A DNA stretch of 8,669 bases from Terriglobia bacterium (GTDB lineage: Bacteria > Acidobacteriota > Terriglobia > UBA7540): positions 1 to 8,669 of the forward strand of contig JASHSC010000138.1 of assembly GCA_030036915.1 (NCBI GenBank). Reading direction: 5' to 3'. The number at the start of each line of letters is the position of its first letter. The first letter of the stretch is position 1. The notes beneath the pieces are model-generated. The model ran no database searches. It was not told the origin of the DNA and saw nothing but the letters and a program-made list of their open reading frames with translations. Positions 7,196 to 8,669 of the stretch are shown here, in pieces. The translations under genes were made by a program, and so were the position numbers.

Positions 7196-8669
7196 GCTGC
7201 CTCCTTCTCTGCTGTCAGATAGGAAGCGGCCATATTCTTGGACACGACGCTGACGAAGAAGAGATAGCGGCCGAGGATTTCGCCGGCGAACGCCAGGGCA
7301 AATGCCGTCCAGTTAGCCCATCGGCCGGTGAAGGCCAGGGGCAGCAAGATTCCGCCGCTGATCGCCAATGCTCCGCGCAACAGGAGGTGCGGCTTCAACT
7401 TCGTGGAAAGAAGCTGGGCCGAGGCCTGCATTTCGAACGACTCCGAAGCCGTCAGGCGCAGGAATTTCGCTGCCTGATTGAAGATCTGTAGCGAGGCGGC
7501 CGTGACGCAGACTGCGAGCCATCGCCCGGATAACACACCGACGCCGGCGGCGAAAAGTGGTCCGAGCAATGCCCCGGTCAGAAAGAACTCGCTTGAGGTG
7601 TGCGCGCTATTCCAAGCGGGACGCGCCTTCACGCGATAGATCCGGGCGCTTGCCTCCATGCCCGCGATTCCGAACAAACAAGTCATAAAGCCCAAGAGGG
7701 GGCCGGCGCCGGGTTTCCACCACAAGGCCGCGGCATAGAGCGAAGCCATGGTGGAGAAGGCGCTAAACATGAGGATCTCGCGGCTTAGCCAGGAGCGACG
7801 CCACATTTTAAGAGCGCGGTAGGCGTGGACGGGACGCCCCAGGTGCAAAGTGGAGGCACTCAGAGCAAGCCCACCCACTGTCAGTGCCGCCAATGCCGCA
7901 AGCCCCAGGCGCTCCGACCCTCCCAACATCTGCACAAGCCAAACCACCACCAGCGCTCCTACGGACAACTGGGTGAGCACGGTCATGATGACCAACGGCC
8001 AGTGCGGCGCTTCGGGTTTCACTCGCCAAAAATCCGCTTTCTTGGTATCGCGCGGCAGATGCTCGGGAATCGAAATGCGGGTTGTCGAGATGCTGTCGCC
8101 GGCAGAGGGCAAGCCGGGAGCATTGGCGCTGCCTTCGTATTCCTGCTTCCACTCTGCCAGGTTGACGATCTCGACGCGGATTGCGCCTTGCGGGCAGGCG
8201 GTGACGCAGGCCGGCTCTCGCCCATCGGTCAGCCGGCCGTAGCACATGTCGCACTTGCCCACCACGCCTCGCTCTGGATTGTATTGCGGCACGCCATAAG
8301 AACAATTCCAAGTGCAGTACTGGCACCCGATGCAGGCGTCCGGGCTGTGCAGCACGATTCCCGTCGTCTCATCCTTTTTGTAGGCGTCCACGGGACAGCC
8401 AATCAGACACGACGGCTCAAGGCAATGGTTGCAACCCAGCGAGAGGTGGAAGCGTCGCGTGTTGGGATACGAGCCCCCTTCAATTTCGCCGACGCGCCTC
8501 CAATTAATTTCGGGTGGATTGCCATTCTGCTCGTTGCACGCCACGACGCAGCACTTGCAGCCGATGCACTGACCCATATCAAAGTGAAAACGGTACTGTT
8601 CCCCGGGCTGCAGTTCGCGCTGCGGGATGAGGGCGGGTGTGGGAATGGGTTGGATCTTGACCAGGTGTT
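7192..8669 (-). CDS. Fused DmsB-DmsC: four-[4Fe-4S] ferredoxin plus quinol-oxidising membrane anchor, 5' partial
   Basis: The frame is open to the right edge, so the true start is outside. At least 30 residues precede the Met at 8577, and that Met is internal, because the ferredoxin strand QYRFHFD typical of DmsB starts lies before it. Numbering from that Met, 16 ligand cysteines are present: 4, 7, 10, 14; 49, 52, 57, 61; 82, 85, 88, 92; 109, 112, 124, 128. This is the full set for four [4Fe-4S] clusters as in DmsB/NrfC. A linker (135-193) leads to about eight membrane segments (194-446) with the DmsC motifs STLHLGRPVHAYRAL (242-256) and WLSREIL (263-269). DmsC oxidises menaquinol and passes electrons to DmsB. 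Here both are one polypeptide joined by ATGA overlap to the nitrate reductase, so it is probably that enzyme's electron donor. Whether a Tat signal precedes the window edge is unknown. Confidence 0.9.
   Translation of the reverse strand, partial: HLVKIQPIPTPALIPQRELQPGEQYRFHFDMGQCIGCKCCVVACNEQNGNPPEINWRRVGEIEGGSYPNTRRFHLSLGCNHCLEPSCLIGCPVDAYKKDETTGIVLHSPDACIGCQYCTWNCSYGVPQYNPERGVVGKCDMCYGRLTDGREPACVTACPQGAIRVEIVNLAEWKQEYEGSANAPGLPSAGDSISTTRISIPEHLPRDTKKADFWRVKPEAPHWPLVIMTVLTQLSVGALVVVWLVQMLGGSERLGLAALAALTVGGLALSASTLHLGRPVHAYRALKMWRRSWLSREILMFSAFSTMASLYAAALWWKPGAGPLLGFMTCLFGIAGMEASARIYRVKARPAWNSAHTSSEFFLTGALLGPLFAAGVGVLSGRWLAVCVTAASLQIFNQAAKFLRLTASESFEMQASAQLLSTKLKPHLLLRGALAISGGILLPLAFTGRWANWTAFALAFAGEILGRYLFFVSVVSKNMAASYLTAEKEAA
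7200..7206 (-). promoter_or_regulatory. Strong ribosome binding site for the nitrate reductase gene
   Basis: AAGGAGG reads leftwards at 7206-7200 within the last codons of the ferredoxin/anchor gene, 4 bases before the ATG at 7195. It fixes the reductase start and, with the ATGA overlap, points to coupled translation of subunits made in matched amounts. Confidence 0.7.

Noticed and set aside
7192..8577. Met at 8577 as the true start of the ferredoxin/anchor protein
   Set aside because: The frame stays open to the window edge and the residues before this Met form the usual first strand of the ferredoxin; no ribosome site precedes it.
1..8669. tRNA, rRNA, CRISPR arrays, insertion sequences, phage attachment sites
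   Set aside because: No cloverleaf ending, direct spaced repeats, transposase motif or integrase was seen on either strand by eye.

Overview
The window is a GC-rich bacterial segment of 8,669 bases in which every supported gene lies on the minus strand and reads right to left. Both ends are open: the first gene (right edge) lacks its start and the last (left edge) lacks its 3' half. The gene families, the GC content, the Gram-negative envelope signs (a bacterial alpha-2-macroglobulin and the tail of an outer-membrane beta-barrel) and the architecture of the regulator fit a Gram-negative soil bacterium. Acidobacteriota is my best guess, but it is an inference from gene content only.

Region 1 (8669 to 3667) is a tight nitrate-uptake and nitrate-reduction block. 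A fused four-cluster ferredoxin plus DmsC-type membrane anchor is joined by an ATGA overlap to a cytoplasmic molybdopterin nitrate reductase of the NasA/NarB class. After a 4-base gap comes a NarK-type nitrate/nitrite transporter carrying both nitrate signature motifs. The reductase lacks a Tat signal and no flavoprotein is present, so electrons probably come from the quinone pool through the fused ferredoxin/anchor. Nitrite reductase is not in the window and would be expected upstream.

Region 2 (3666 to 3472) is a scarred intergenic stretch. A 53-base palindromic element supplies the stop codon of the transporter gene. Near its other end is a 31-codon fragment that looks like the last strands of an outer-membrane porin, ending in the classic alternating aromatic pattern and terminal Phe. 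A porin gene has apparently been lost here.

Region 3 (3471 to 1930) encodes a three-part protein: uroporphyrinogen-III synthase (HemD) domain, GAF domain and C-terminal ANTAR RNA-binding domain. It joins a siroheme-pathway fold to an antitermination output, next to nitrate genes. I propose it is the regulator of this cluster, an RNA-acting counterpart of the actinobacterial HemD-like nitrate regulator NnaR and of the NIT-ANTAR protein NasR. This is the most notable item in the window.

Region 4 (1867 to 1) is the N-terminal 622 codons of a large YfhM-like bacterial alpha-2-macroglobulin. It has a transmembrane anchor in place of the usual lipobox and a start site that may be leaderless. It is probably unrelated to nitrate metabolism.
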